64,000 nucleotides of DNA, taken from contig JAHZGX010000013.1 of assembly GCA_019420585.1 (NCBI GenBank), positions 62,001 to 126,000 on the forward strand, in the 5' to 3' direction. Positions 42,835 to 52,547 of the stretch are shown in pieces (position 1 is the stretch's first letter; each line of letters begins with the position of its first letter). The notes below the pieces were generated by a model. The model saw only the letters and a program-made list of their open reading frames with translations. It searched no databases and was not told the origin of the DNA. A program made the position numbers and the translations under genes. The stretch comes from Prevotellaceae bacterium. Its GTDB lineage: Bacteria > Bacteroidota > Bacteroidia > Bacteroidales > Bacteroidaceae.

Positions 42835-44157
42835 TTGAAGACAAGCAGAAGCAAACATTATAACTCTTCACGCTCGTCACTCTCTTCCGAGACCGGGAAG
42901 GTCACCACGGTACAGGCCGGAGGCATGGAAGGGGAGTTGCAGGAGACGGCCATACTGGTGGGGCTCATCACTCCACAGCAGGGAGAGCGCAAGACACAGG
43001 AGTATCTGGACGAACTGGAGTTCCTGGCCGAGACGGCTGGAGCGCATACCGTACGCCGGTTTACCCAAAAGATGAACGGTCCCAGTGCTGTCACTTATCT
43101 GGGGATAGGAAAGTTGCAGGAAATACGAGCCTACATACAGGCCGAGGAGGATGCCGAGAGAGAGGTGTCAATGGCGATCTTCGATGATGAACTGAGTGCA
43201 AAGCAATTGCGCAACATCGAGAACGAGTTGCACATCAAGGTGCTTGACCGTACCAGCCTCATACTGGACATCTTTGCCATGCGGGCGCAGACCGCCAATG
43301 CCAAGACTCAAGTGGAACTGGCTCAATACCGCTACATGCTGCCCCGGTTGCAGCGCATGTGGACTCACCTTGAACGCCAGGGTGGTGGCAGTGGATCGGG
43401 TGGAGGAAAGGGTTCTGTGGGCTTGAGAGGACCGGGCGAGACACAGTTGGAGATGGACCGGCGCATCATCCTCAACCGCATGAGCCTGCTTAAGCAGAGG
43501 CTGGCCGACATAGACCGGCAGAAGATTACTCAAAGGAGCAATCGCGGACGCATGATACGTGTGGCACTGGTGGGGTACACCAATGTGGGCAAGAGCACTC
43601 TCATGAACTTGCTATCCAAGAGTGAGGTGTTCGCGGAGAACAAACTCTTTGCCACGCTGGACACCACCGTGCGCAAGGTTGTCGTGGACAATCTGCCCTT
43701 CCTGCTCTCTGACACGGTAGGGTTCATACGCAAGTTGCCCACTGACTTGGTAGATTCTTTCAAAAGCACACTTGATGAGGTGCGTGAGGCTGACCTGCTG
43801 CTCCATGTGGTGGACATCTCCCATCCCGACTTTGAAGAGCAAATACACGTAGTGGAGAAGACATTGGCCGACCTGGGATGTGCCGAGAAACCATCCATGG
43901 TAATCTTCAATAAGATTGATGCCTATACCTGGGAGGAGAAGGACGCAGACGACCTGACTCCCGCCACAAGGCGCAATGTGTCGATTGACGAACTCATACA
44001 TACTTGGATGGCCAGGCTGGATGACAACTGCATCTTCATCTCTGCCAGGGAGAAGACGAACCTTGATACCTTGAGGCAACTTCTCTATGACCGTGTGAAG
44101 GAACTGCACGTCCAGAAGTATCCTTACAATGATTTCCTTTACCCCATAGAAGAATGA
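42835..44157 (+). CDS. hflX: GTPase HflX
   Basis: 440 aa from a TTG at 42835, eight to twelve bases after GGAAGGAAC. No in-frame ATG fits the N-terminus, and the next Met (MEGELQE, about residue 31) is an alternative. HflX splits stalled or hibernating ribosomes. The N-terminal HflX domain has RFTQKMNGPSAVTYLGIGKL (about 75-94) and a middle coiled helix RMWTHLERQGGGSGSGGGKG; the G domain carries GYTNVGKST (G1, about 246), DTVGFIRKLP (G3, about 293) and FNKID (G4, about 360). Its stop overlaps the next gene by four bases. Confidence 0.93.
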   Translation: MKTSRSKHYNSSRSSLSSETGKVTTVQAGGMEGELQETAILVGLITPQQGERKTQEYLDELEFLAETAGAHTVRRFTQKMNGPSAVTYLGIGKLQEIRAYIQAEEDAEREVSMAIFDDELSAKQLRNIENELHIKVLDRTSLILDIFAMRAQTANAKTQVELAQYRYMLPRLQRMWTHLERQGGGSGSGGGKGSVGLRGPGETQLEMDRRIILNRMSLLKQRLADIDRQKITQRSNRGRMIRVALVGYTNVGKSTLMNLLSKSEVFAENKLFATLDTTVRKVVVDNLPFLLSDTVGFIRKLPTDLVDSFKSTLDEVREADLLLHVVDISHPDFEEQIHVVEKTLADLGCAEKPSMVIFNKIDAYTWEEKDADDLTPATRRNVSIDELIHTWMARLDDNCIFISAREKTNLDTLRQLLYDRVKELHVQKYPYNDFLYPIEE

Positions 44158-46019
44158 GAACCTACAGGCAACTCACCACAGACGAGATACAAGTGCTCAA
44201 AGCCAACAGCTGCTGGGCAGAGGATTGGGGCAAGATACAGGTGGCAGATGGTTTCTGCCCCAATTTCATGCACCGTGTCATGCTGTATGGCGAGGTTCGG
44301 ATAGGGGCATTCGAGAAGGAAGTGGAAGTGAGTCCGGGCTTTGTCAAGCACTCCGGCATCAATGACGCAACTCTCCGCAATGTGCATTTAGGTGACAATT
44401 GTCTCATTGAGAGGATGGGAAATTATATCAATAATTACACTATCGGAGACGAATGTCAGATAACCAATGTGTCTACCATCGAGACTGCCGGATCCGCCAA
44501 TTACGCTGAGGGAAACCTCGTGTCCGTGCTCAATGAGGTGGGGACAGGCAATGTGATTCTTTGCCGTGACCTTAACAGCCAGTTGGCAGCCCTCATGGTG
44601 AAATATGCCTCCGATAAGGAATTGTGGGAAAGGCTTTCTTGTATGGTCAGGAACCGCATTGCCGAGACTGTCCCGCTGCGAGGGACAATAGGAAGTGGCG
44701 TGAAGATTGTCAACACCAAAGAGATAACCAACACGGTGATTGGGGATTGCTGCACGGTTGACGGAGCGGGACTTTTAAGGGAGTGTACTATTCTCAGTAC
44801 ACCGGGGTCGCATGTCTATATCGGGACAGGTGTCATCTGTGAGAACTCCATTGTATCTGACGGATGCGAGATAACCAATAGCGTGAAGATACAGGACTGT
44901 TTCGTGGGTGAGTCATGCAAACTGACTGGTGGTTTCACGGCTTCTGCATCGCTGTTTTTTGCCAACTCTTACATGAGCAACGGTGAGGCATGTGCCGCTT
45001 TTTGCGGTCCATTCTCGGCCAGCCATCACAAGAGTTCGCTGCTGATTGGCGGAATGTTTTCCTTTTATAATGCTGGTTCAGCCACGAACTTCTCCAACCA
45101 TGCCTATAAGATGGGTCCCATGCACTGGGGCACCCTGGAGCGTGGCACCAAGACTGCCAGCGGAGCCTATCTGCTCATGCCGGCCACCATAGGGACATTC
45201 TCTGTCTGCATGGGCAAGTTGATGCATCATCCTGATACCCGCAACCTGCCCTTTTCTTACCTTATTGCCGGAGGGGATACCATGTACTTGTCACCGGGGC
45301 GAAACATTACCACCGTAGGACTCTATCGAGACATCCGCAAGTGGCCTAAACGTGACAGACGCCCTGCCGGCACACAGAAAAGCATTGTTAACTTTGACTG
45401 GCTTTCGCCCTTCTCCGTGGGAGAGATAATCAAGGGAAAGACAATCCTTGAGAATCTGCGCAAGGTGTCTGGGGACAATGTATCCAACTACAATTACCAC
45501 GAATATGTCATCAGCACGCCTTCTCTGCGCAGAGGCATAAAGTACTATGACATAGCCTTACGCATATACATGGGCGCCGTGCTGAAGCGGGTGCGCAGAC
45601 GTGACCCGTTGCTGACACCTCCTGCCTCTCCGGCAGGTACGGGGGACTGGAATGACCTCTCGGGTTTGCTGTTGCCCGTTTCCGAAGAGCAGCGTCTGCT
45701 GGCAGATATCAAGAATGGCACCCTTGCCACGCTGCACGACATACTGCACCGTTTCATGGACATTAATGAGAATTACCGCACATACCAGTGGGCATGGACA
45801 TACCGTCTCATACTTGACTATTATGGTCTGCGGGAGATTTCCATGGAAGATGCCGGACGTATTCATCAGGATTATGTACAGGCACGTCGTGCATGGATAG
45901 GGGAAATTCGGAAAGATGCGGAGAAAGAATATGCCATGGGCGATGTGGAGGAAAGTGTGTTCAAGGACTTTCTTGAGAAACTTGACCATGAGGTAGACTA
46001 TGAGGAATTGGCTCCGTGA
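44154..46019 (+). CDS. DUF4954 protein (hexapeptide-repeat-like)
   Basis: 621 aa. It matches a family found mainly in Bacteroidetes, DUF4954. Residues about 45-270 have repeated short strands of the left-handed beta-helix kind (ERMGNYINNYTIGDECQITN, NTVIGDCCTVDGAGLLRECT, TGVICENSIVSDGCEITNSV), as in acyltransferases and nucleotidyl-sugar enzymes. The C-terminal 200 residues are helical. No signal peptide. Start overlaps the hflX stop (ATGA), so translation is coupled. Function unknown. The fumarase gene follows after 46 bases. Confidence 0.85.
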   Translation: MRTYRQLTTDEIQVLKANSCWAEDWGKIQVADGFCPNFMHRVMLYGEVRIGAFEKEVEVSPGFVKHSGINDATLRNVHLGDNCLIERMGNYINNYTIGDECQITNVSTIETAGSANYAEGNLVSVLNEVGTGNVILCRDLNSQLAALMVKYASDKELWERLSCMVRNRIAETVPLRGTIGSGVKIVNTKEITNTVIGDCCTVDGAGLLRECTILSTPGSHVYIGTGVICENSIVSDGCEITNSVKIQDCFVGESCKLTGGFTASASLFFANSYMSNGEACAAFCGPFSASHHKSSLLIGGMFSFYNAGSATNFSNHAYKMGPMHWGTLERGTKTASGAYLLMPATIGTFSVCMGKLMHHPDTRNLPFSYLIAGGDTMYLSPGRNITTVGLYRDIRKWPKRDRRPAGTQKSIVNFDWLSPFSVGEIIKGKTILENLRKVSGDNVSNYNYHEYVISTPSLRRGIKYYDIALRIYMGAVLKRVRRRDPLLTPPASPAGTGDWNDLSGLLLPVSEEQRLLADIKNGTLATLHDILHRFMDINENYRTYQWAWTYRLILDYYGLREISMEDAGRIHQDYVQARRAWIGEIRKDAEKEYAMGDVEESVFKDFLEKLDHEVDYEELAP

Positions 46020-46065
46020 TGAAAAGAACACAAAAGAACAAACAACAATAAAAAGAAAGATAACT

Positions 46066-47724
46066 ATGGCAAATGTAGAATTCAAGTATGCTCCCATGTT
46101 TCAGAGAGGAGAGGACACCACCCGGTACCGGCTCCTCAGCCGTGAGGGAGTGAGCATGTCCGAATTTGAGGGGAAGACGATTCTCAAGGTTTCCAAAGAG
46201 GCTTTGACCCTGCTGGCACAGCAGGCTTTCCACGATGTGGAATTCAAGTTGCGCCGCGAGCACAACGAGCAGGTTGCCAAGATACTGACTGATCCGGAGG
46301 CATCAGAGAACGACAAGTATGTGGCCCTGCAGTTCCTTCGCAATGCCGAGACAGCCGCCAAGGGCATCCTGCCCTTCTGTCAGGACACGGGCACGGCCAT
46401 CATACACGGAGAGAAGGGACAGCGAGTGTGGACGGACTTTGAGGACGAGGAGGCTCTGAGCCGGGGTGTATTCAACACCTTCACTCAGGACAACCTGCGT
46501 TATTCGCAGAACGCTCCGCTCAACATGTATGATGAGGTGAACACCCGCTGCAACTTGCCTGCACAGATTGACATAGAGGCCGTTGAGGGTGACGAATATC
46601 GCTTCGTGATGGTGGCCAAGGGCGGCGGCTCAGCCAACAAGACCTACTTCTATCCCATGACCAAGGCAACCATCCAGAACGAGGGCACGCTCCTGCCGTT
46701 CCTGGTACAGGAGATGAAGCACCTGGGCACGGCAGCCTGTCCCCCTTACCATATTGCTTTCGTCATTGGCGGCACCAGTGCCGAGAAGAATCTCCTGACT
46801 GTCAAGCTGGCTTCCATCAAGTATTATGACAGCCTGCCTACCACGGGAGATGAAACGGGGCGTGCTTTCCGTGACGTGGAGTTGGAGCAGAAACTCCTGG
46901 AGGAGGCTCATAAGATTGGTCTCGGAGCACAGTTCGGCGGCAAGTACCTGGCTCATGACATCCGTGTGATACGTCTTCCACGCCATGGAGCCAGTTGTCC
47001 TATCGGCATGGGAGTCTCCTGCTCGGCAGACCGCAACATCAAGGCCAAGATCAACAAGGATGGTATCTGGCTGGAGCAGATGGACGAGAACCCCACAGAA
47101 CTTATACCGGAAGAGTTGCGCAAGCCGGGTGAGGGTGGAGGCAAGGGCATCGTGATTGACCTGGACAAGGGCATTGACGCAGTGCGTGCCGAGTTGACCA
47201 AGTATCCGGTGAGCACCCGCGTGAACCTGAAGGGAACGATCATCGTGGCACGTGACATAGCGCATGCCAAACTTAAGGCGCGCCTGGATGCGGGTGAGGA
47301 GATGCCGGCATATTTCAAAGACCATCCCATCCTGTATGCAGGGCCGGCCAAGACTCCGGAGGGCTATCCCTGTGGAAGCATGGGCCCCACTACTGCCAAC
47401 CGTATGGATCCTTATGTGGATGAGTTCCAGGAGCACGGTGCAAGCCTGGTGATGATTGCCAAGGGGAACCGCACCGATGTGGTGACGGAAGCCTGCAAGA
47501 AGCACGGCGGCTTCTACCTGGGAACCATAGGCGGTGTGGCTGCAGTGCTTTCCCAGAGCAGCATCAAGAGCATTGAATGTGTGGAATATCCCGAGTTGGG
47601 CATGGAGGCCATATGGAAGATTAACGTGGAGGACTTCCCTGCCTTCATCCTGGTGGACGACAAAGGGAATGACTTCTTCAAGCAACTGAAGCCTTGGGCT
47701 CCCTGCAAGGCTTGCAGGAAATGA
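46066..47724 (+). CDS. Class I fumarate hydratase (iron-sulfur)
   Basis: 552 aa from ATG 46066 (MANVEFKYAPMF). An upstream in-frame Met at 46000 overlaps the DUF4954 stop and is not used. Fumarase converts fumarate and malate. Cluster cysteines lie in FCQDTGTA (about 105), SCPIGMGVSCSADRNI (about 308-323) and YPCGSMGPTTANRMD (about 436-450). GGGSANKTYFYPMTKAT (about 187) is part of the active site. It fits the reductive (succinate-making) branch of central metabolism, which Bacteroidales use. Confidence 0.95.
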   Translation: MANVEFKYAPMFQRGEDTTRYRLLSREGVSMSEFEGKTILKVSKEALTLLAQQAFHDVEFKLRREHNEQVAKILTDPEASENDKYVALQFLRNAETAAKGILPFCQDTGTAIIHGEKGQRVWTDFEDEEALSRGVFNTFTQDNLRYSQNAPLNMYDEVNTRCNLPAQIDIEAVEGDEYRFVMVAKGGGSANKTYFYPMTKATIQNEGTLLPFLVQEMKHLGTAACPPYHIAFVIGGTSAEKNLLTVKLASIKYYDSLPTTGDETGRAFRDVELEQKLLEEAHKIGLGAQFGGKYLAHDIRVIRLPRHGASCPIGMGVSCSADRNIKAKINKDGIWLEQMDENPTELIPEELRKPGEGGGKGIVIDLDKGIDAVRAELTKYPVSTRVNLKGTIIVARDIAHAKLKARLDAGEEMPAYFKDHPILYAGPAKTPEGYPCGSMGPTTANRMDPYVDEFQEHGASLVMIAKGNRTDVVTEACKKHGGFYLGTIGGVAAVLSQSSIKSIECVEYPELGMEAIWKINVEDFPAFILVDDKGNDFFKQLKPWAPCKACRK

Positions 47725-47768
47725 TGGAGGAGGGGGAATCCCGAGCGGGTTCCCCGAAGGCTCAAACA

Positions 47769-47810
47769 AGGAATGGGGATATGCCGTCCGGGCATGTCCC
47801 CATTCCTTTT
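47769..47810 (+). terminator. Terminator after the fumarase gene
   Basis: AAGGAATGGGGA and TCCCCATTCC form the stem, with ATGCC/GGCAT inside, followed by TTTTG. It lies 45 bases past the stop. Confidence 0.8.
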
Positions 47811-47906
47811 GTTCTCTCGTGCGTGCCCCCGCAGCCTTTCCTTCGTATAGGGAAAGGGTTCCGGAGGCATCCAAGGCTGAGGAGGGGAGGGGAGAGAGAA
47901 TGTTCT

Positions 47907-48150
47907 TTCCCGCTTTCGCCCGCAGGTCGTTCCCGCCTTCCTCCGCAGGTCATTCCCGCCATCCTCCGCAGGTCGTTCCCACCTTCTCCCGCAGGTCGTT
48001 CCCGCCTTCCTCCGCAGGTCATTCCCGCCTTCTCCCGCAGGTCATTCCGGCCTTCCTCCGCAGGTCGTTCCCGCCTTCCCCCGCAGGTCATTCCGGCCTT
48101 CCCTTGCAGATTATTCCCCTGCCTTCCCTTGCAGGTCATTCCCCGCAGGG
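47907..48150. repeat. Tandem array 3, 23-nt period
   Basis: Ten units start at 47907, 47930, 47953, 47976, 47999, 48022, 48045, 48068, 48091 and 48114. All are 23 nt except the last, 25. Typical unit: TTCCCGCCTTCCTCCGC plus AGGTCA or AGGTCG, alternating. A partial eleventh copy begins at 48139. No spacers. The last unit covers the stop codon of the minus-strand phosphoesterase (48136-48138). Confidence 0.9.
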
Positions 48151-49881
48151 AGCCAGGGCATCCAGCGTGCAGGCAATGGGGCGCTGCTTCGTGCTTCGGT
48201 ATGTGCGGCCAAAACGGTCTGTCACCTCCACGCTGATCTTACTGTCGGCTCTGCTTGCCACAGCCCGGAACGTGTGTGTGTTGTATTTGGTGCCGTTCCC
48301 CTCGCTGCACTTCTTCTTGTCCTTGAACAAGGGAATGTCGAAGGCCAGGGTCACGTAAGGGTCTTCACACCTTATACGTTCCACGGGCAGTTCCCGGCCT
48401 TCCTCGAAGACCCTTACCTTCCACTCACGGTCGTAGTTGAACACATTCACCAGGACCGTGTTGCCGGGCAGGTCGGTGAAGCCCTGCCTGTTGGGGGCTG
48501 CCTTCATGATGCCTTTCCAGGCGGGATCCGTGAGGAAGAGGTGCTTCAGGGTGTTGCCGTCTATGATGCGGAACTGCTCGTTGCCGCTCCCCTCCAGCGT
48601 GCGCAGTTGCCAGGAGATGTCCTTGCCGTTGATGGTGAACACCTGGTAGCCTCCGGGGGTGCCGTCCACGCACACGGGGTGTCCGGTGTAGCCCCCTGCT
48701 CCCCAGAGGTTGCCGCCCACTGCGCCCACGGAGTGCTCCATGATGGAGGGGAAGCGCTCCGGCTGCATGTTGTAGGTCTGGTGACGGTGCCCGGAGAGGA
48801 TGTGCACGGTGCTGAATCTCTGCAGTGTCCGGCACAGGCGCTCGGTGGTCTTGTTGTACGTCAGTCGCTCCGTCACCTTGAAGTTCCCCGTCTCGGCCCA
48901 CGCCGGCGCGTGCATGCTCACCACCACGGGTGTGCTTGTGCTCACATACGAGAGGTCCTTCTCCAGCCATGCCAACTGTTCGTCGGTGAGCCCTGTCTCA
49001 TAGTCCCTGGTTCCCACAACGCCCTTCCTGTATTTCCCGCTCTTGCCGGGGCGGTTCTCATAGACGATGTCGTCCAGGACCACATAGTGAATCTGCCCGA
49101 TGTTGTAGGAATAATAGTTGGGGCCCACGGCCTTCCTGAAGGCCGCCGACGCCCTGAAGTCGGTCTCCGCGGAGTGGGGCGTAGAGGGGTCGTTGTCGTG
49201 GTTCCCTGTCACGCAGAAGTGCCTCATGCCGTACGACTTGTGGTTCTTGGAGATGAAGGCCTTGTAGTCGGCGATGGTGAAGCGGTTCGAATACCAGTAG
49301 TTGTCCCAGGAGAGGTCTCCCAGCACGGTGGAGTAGATGGCCGTCCTGCCGGCCTTCCTGCATTCCTCCTTTATCCTGGGCAGGAAGAGGCGCCTGTAGA
49401 GCTCCATGTCCTTGGTGTCCTTGCGCCTGGCCAGTTGCGGGTCGGCCTCGAACACCATGATGTGCCTGTCGTTCTCCTCCCGTCTCAGCTCAAAGTCGTG
49501 CCTTTCGTCGGCCTCCCTGTCCTCGGGAGAGGTGAGGGCCTGCCAGAAGCCTCCGAAGAGCCGCTCCTCCCGGTTGCCCTTGGGCGTCCGGGGCATGTAG
49601 CCGGAGGGGATGACATAGAACACGTAGCCGTTCCTCTTCTCTGAGTCCAGGGTGTACTGCCCCCTGTCGTCGGTGGTGGCGAAGGCGAATCCGTCCGACA
49701 CCACCACTCCGGCAATGCCTTTCCCCCTGCAGGTGATGCTGCCGGAGATGTCTGCGGCTAGGCTGCGGAGGGTCGACGGGAGGAGTGCCAGGCACAGGAT
49801 GAGGAACTTGACATGGAATGAACGCGTGCGCGGGAGGGAAGGACATGCCTTCCTTGCGGGCTTGTGAACCGGGATTGCCAT
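48136..49881 (-). CDS. Calcineurin-like phosphoesterase with N- and C-terminal accessory domains
   Basis: 581 aa from ATG 49881 (MAIPVHKPARK). The frame extends upstream to 49974, but that part is polar, and starting at 49881 leaves a signal helix (VKFLILCLALLPSTLRSLAA, about 26-45). An Ig-like N-terminal domain (ISGSITCRGKGIAGVVVSDG) is followed by a metallophosphoesterase core: VFEADPQLAR (about 140), LGDLSWDNYW (about 180), VTGNHDND (about 214), VSMHAPAW (about 308) and ILSGHRHQTY (about 345). It ends with the MetallophosC-type domain. The lead Asp motif is unusual (FEADPQ in place of xxDxH). A tandem array overlaps its stop, and another lies upstream of its start. Substrate unknown. Confidence 0.85.
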   Translation of the reverse strand: MAIPVHKPARKACPSLPRTRSFHVKFLILCLALLPSTLRSLAADISGSITCRGKGIAGVVVSDGFAFATTDDRGQYTLDSEKRNGYVFYVIPSGYMPRTPKGNREERLFGGFWQALTSPEDREADERHDFELRREENDRHIMVFEADPQLARRKDTKDMELYRRLFLPRIKEECRKAGRTAIYSTVLGDLSWDNYWYSNRFTIADYKAFISKNHKSYGMRHFCVTGNHDNDPSTPHSAETDFRASAAFRKAVGPNYYSYNIGQIHYVVLDDIVYENRPGKSGKYRKGVVGTRDYETGLTDEQLAWLEKDLSYVSTSTPVVVSMHAPAWAETGNFKVTERLTYNKTTERLCRTLQRFSTVHILSGHRHQTYNMQPERFPSIMEHSVGAVGGNLWGAGGYTGHPVCVDGTPGGYQVFTINGKDISWQLRTLEGSGNEQFRIIDGNTLKHLFLTDPAWKGIMKAAPNRQGFTDLPGNTVLVNVFNYDREWKVRVFEEGRELPVERIRCEDPYVTLAFDIPLFKDKKKCSEGNGTKYNTHTFRAVASRADSKISVEVTDRFGRTYRSTKQRPIACTLDALAPCGE

Positions 49882-50070
49882 AGATGAAATATTGTTAGAT
49901 GATAATTCCACTGCAAAAATAGGAAAAAGAATCCTTTCGGGATGCGCGCCCCCGCCTTTTTCTGATGTTTGCACCCGTATCTACACGCACAGGCGGCCTG
50001 CAGTGACGGGGTGCGCGCCACGCCATGGACTTTGTCCGGAATTTTTCGTCATCGGACGTGCACCGCAGCA

Positions 50071-50254
50071 GACATTGGATGTGCGCAATTGCAGACATTA
50101 GGTGTGCGCAATGACGGACATTAGATGTGCGTTTGGACGGACATTAGATGTGCGCTTGGGCGGACATTAGATGTGCGCAAGGACAGACATTAGATGTGCG
50201 CAAGGACGAACATTAGATGTGCGCAAGGGCGGACATTGGATGTGCGCTCGGGCG
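50071..50254. repeat. Tandem array 4, 23-nt period
   Basis: Eight units start every 23 bases from 50071 to 50232. Typical unit GACATTAGATGTGCGCAAGGACG. Variation is mostly in the last eight bases (CAATTG, TTTGGA, CTTGGG, CAAGGG). No spacers, so not CRISPR. It lies between the phosphoesterase start (49881) and the MobV remnant. Confidence 0.9.
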
Positions 50255-50860
50255 CTCCTTCAAGGGGCATCATGGCGACCTTCGGGGCGGAGCCATTGCA
50301 CAAAGAGGCCGCGCCGTAACTCGTTGATTACGACGCGGTACCGATGCTCACCGCAGGCATGCCGAGGCCGTCACCCGTGCCCCTGCCAGGCGCCCGGCGG
50401 CTCTCATTCCTGCTGCCTCACCAGTCTTCCTTTTCCCACACATCCACCTTCGGTGCCAGCACGGGCGAGTCGTCGGCCGGCTCGTCCCCCTTCACGGGGA
50501 TTCTCGGCACGGAGGCTGAGGGCAACGGAAGAGCAACGAAGCCAAGGTCTGGACATAGCCGACTTCCTCCTGATGGAAGACACACCACAGATGATACTCC
50601 AGAAGATGATAGACCGCCGCCCCCTGCTTTACAGGCGCTCATTGACGGGCTTGGTCTGGAACTGACGAACGAATGAGAGGAGAACGGAGCCCGCTCCGGA
50701 TATCCCGAGTGAGGAGGAAGAAGACCGAAGGTCAACTCGTAGAAGAGCCGTAATGCGGACAGTTGCCGTACACATCTGAACAGGGAACGGATTCAATTTC
50801 CTGACAGAGTTAGAAACAGAACAGAGGCCATACCGTATCGCATAGACCATGCTGGGCTGA
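50255..50860. other. Gene-free stretch left of the island
   Basis: GC-rich and broken into short frames. I see no protein family, RNA gene or repeat that I can support. One plus-strand frame ending at 50676 reads ALQALIDGLGLELTNE, which could be a remnant of a coding tail. It continues into the degraded relaxase. Confidence 0.4.
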
Positions 50861-51856
50861 CCTCCCCACCTGCATGCCACCATTGTGCCCATCGTCACTG
50901 CCGAAAGGCAACGCCGTGAATGTGAGGGAGAGAGGTAGTACAACACCAAATCTGGCCCACGGCTGTTAGCAGATGACGTGCTCAAGCGTGCCAGACTGCG
51001 TGAGTATCAGGACACCTACGCTGCCGCCATGAGTGAGTTCGGCTTGAAGCGTGGCATTGTCGGTTCCACAGCCAGACATATTGCCACATCCACCCACTAT
51101 AAGCAGCAGATGCAACAGCTTGAGGAGAACATCGCCAACTTGCAGAAGGAGATGGAGAAAACCAAGGAGGACAAAAGTACAATATTCGCCATATTTGGCA
51201 AAGGCGACCTTGCCAAAGCGAGGAAAGAACTGGCATCAAAAGATGAAGAACTGGCAAAGCTCCAAGCTCAGATTGCGAAACTGGAGGCGGAGAAAGCCTC
51301 TCTAAAACAGAAGCACGAATCTGACATCGCCAAACTGAGGAATGTCTATCAAAAGGAAATCAATGCTGCCATCAGACGTGCGGAAATCGCAGAGAGGAAA
51401 GCCGTCGAGAAGGATGCTGTTATTGGAAGACAGAAGAGCTGGATTGACGAGCTTGACCGCAAGGTTAATCCACAACGATACCGACTTTCCTCTGGAGCGG
51501 AACTCATAGGTCATCGTTTCCTTGGTAACAACCCTTATACCGTCACCCTTAAAATCTGGACAATAGTTAAGGATATTGAACATACTGCTGTCACTTACCT
51601 CAGCGACAGTGACAAGAGATTGAAAGCCTTCAGCAATGGGGAACTGACGGAACACGAGTTTGTAAACGCCTGTTTCAGTGCTGCCGAGCAAGTCAGCGAG
51701 ATACAAGCCAATCTGCTCAGTGCTGCCATTGAACTAGCAACAGGCGGGGCTGCTCAACCTCATATAGGCACTGGTGGTGGAGGTTCTACGTCTGAATTGC
51801 CGTGGAAGGACAAAAACAAGAATTTCAATAAACGAATAGCCATAAAGCGACATTAG
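50861..51856 (+). pseudogene. Decayed MobV-type relaxase (C-terminal part)
   Basis: The open part runs from GTG 50978 to TAG 51854, 292 codons. Upstream in the same frame, PPHLHATIVPIVTAERQRR (from about 50861) is the HLHATIVPI metal-binding motif of MobV/Pre relaxases, cut by an in-frame TAG at 50936-50938 and a TGA at 50858. Downstream, PRLLADDVLKRARLREYQD and the TYAAAMSEFGLKRGI stretch match the Bacteroides mobilisation-protein middle, followed by a long coiled coil (about residues 40-150 of the open frame) and a Gly-rich tail. The N-terminal catalytic part is lost. It shows that a mobilisable element once inserted here, next to the helicase operon. Confidence 0.75.
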
Positions 51857-52032
51857 TTAGCAAAACAAGTGGTTTTTATTTCCAAATTGAGCCAAAACAC
51901 CTTTTTGTATCATCAAATTACAGAATTTCGTCCATTTTTGAGAGAGTCTGCTATTATTTTTATAATTTTATAGTCAAAAATTGACAAATCCAAATAAGAA
52001 AAGTCTATCATTTTAATCTTCAAACATATTCA

Positions 52033-52527
52033 ATGGTAAAGATTCAAATACATATAGGTGACATAGTAAAAGGCAGAGTTAAGACTCTGGCCAAAAACTA
52101 TGCGCTAATTGAATTGGGAGAACTCATCGCCACACTTCCTTCTACAGAATATTCTTGGAATAAAGACTGTAATATCAAGAAAGTCTTAAGTGTTGGAGAA
52201 ATTATTACCGCAGTTGTGATAATTATTGATTCTGATGAAGTCGTTTTAAGTATGAAGAGGCTGAAGAAGAATCCATGGAACAATGTTGATTCAAATTATG
52301 TGATTGGACAGAGGGTGAAAGGCAATGTCAACAAAATAGTGAGTTTTGGTGTATTTGTTGAATTAGAAGATGGATTATTAGGGCTGCTTCATAAAAGCGA
52401 GATGTCTGCTGATGGGAAATCAGATCCATCATCAATATTAACGGAAAATCAGGAAATAGAGGTTGAGGTTATGTCAATAGAACCAGATAAGAAGAGAATC
52501 TCCTTTTCCATCAAGTATCAGTTATAA
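52033..52527 (+). CDS. Tandem S1-domain RNA-binding protein
   Basis: 164 aa holding two S1 (OB-fold) domains. The second (about 84-162) is clear: IGQRVKGNVNKIVSFGVFVE and LEDGLLGLLHKSEMS, then IEVEVMSIEPDKKRISFSIK. The first (about 5-78) is diverged: GDIVKGRVKTLAKNYALIEL and VLSMKRLKKNPW. S1 repeats bind single-stranded RNA or DNA. It is the first gene of the AT-rich plus-strand operon, ending 20 bases before the giant helicase gene. No nuclease or catalytic motif is present, so it may be an RNA-binding or ssDNA-binding partner of the helicases. This is inferred from position. Confidence 0.8.
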   Translation: MVKIQIHIGDIVKGRVKTLAKNYALIELGELIATLPSTEYSWNKDCNIKKVLSVGEIITAVVIIIDSDEVVLSMKRLKKNPWNNVDSNYVIGQRVKGNVNKIVSFGVFVELEDGLLGLLHKSEMSADGKSDPSSILTENQEIEVEVMSIEPDKKRISFSIKYQL

Positions 52528-52547
52528 TCAATCTTTAGCATAAAAAC

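Noticed and set aside
46630..47874. 414-aa minus-strand frame
   Set aside because: Antisense to the fumarase gene, whose cluster cysteines are intact.
47907..48150. CRISPR array
   Set aside because: Units of 23 nt follow each other with no unique spacers, and no cas gene is present. The same holds for the other three arrays.
48274..49644. 456-aa open frame on the plus strand
   Set aside because: Reverse reading of the phosphoesterase gene, with biased Val/Gly/Arg composition and no domain.
50344..50676. 110-aa open frame before the MobV remnant
   Set aside because: Proline- and Gly-rich with no family, overlapping frames of similar length exist, and it lies in decayed DNA.
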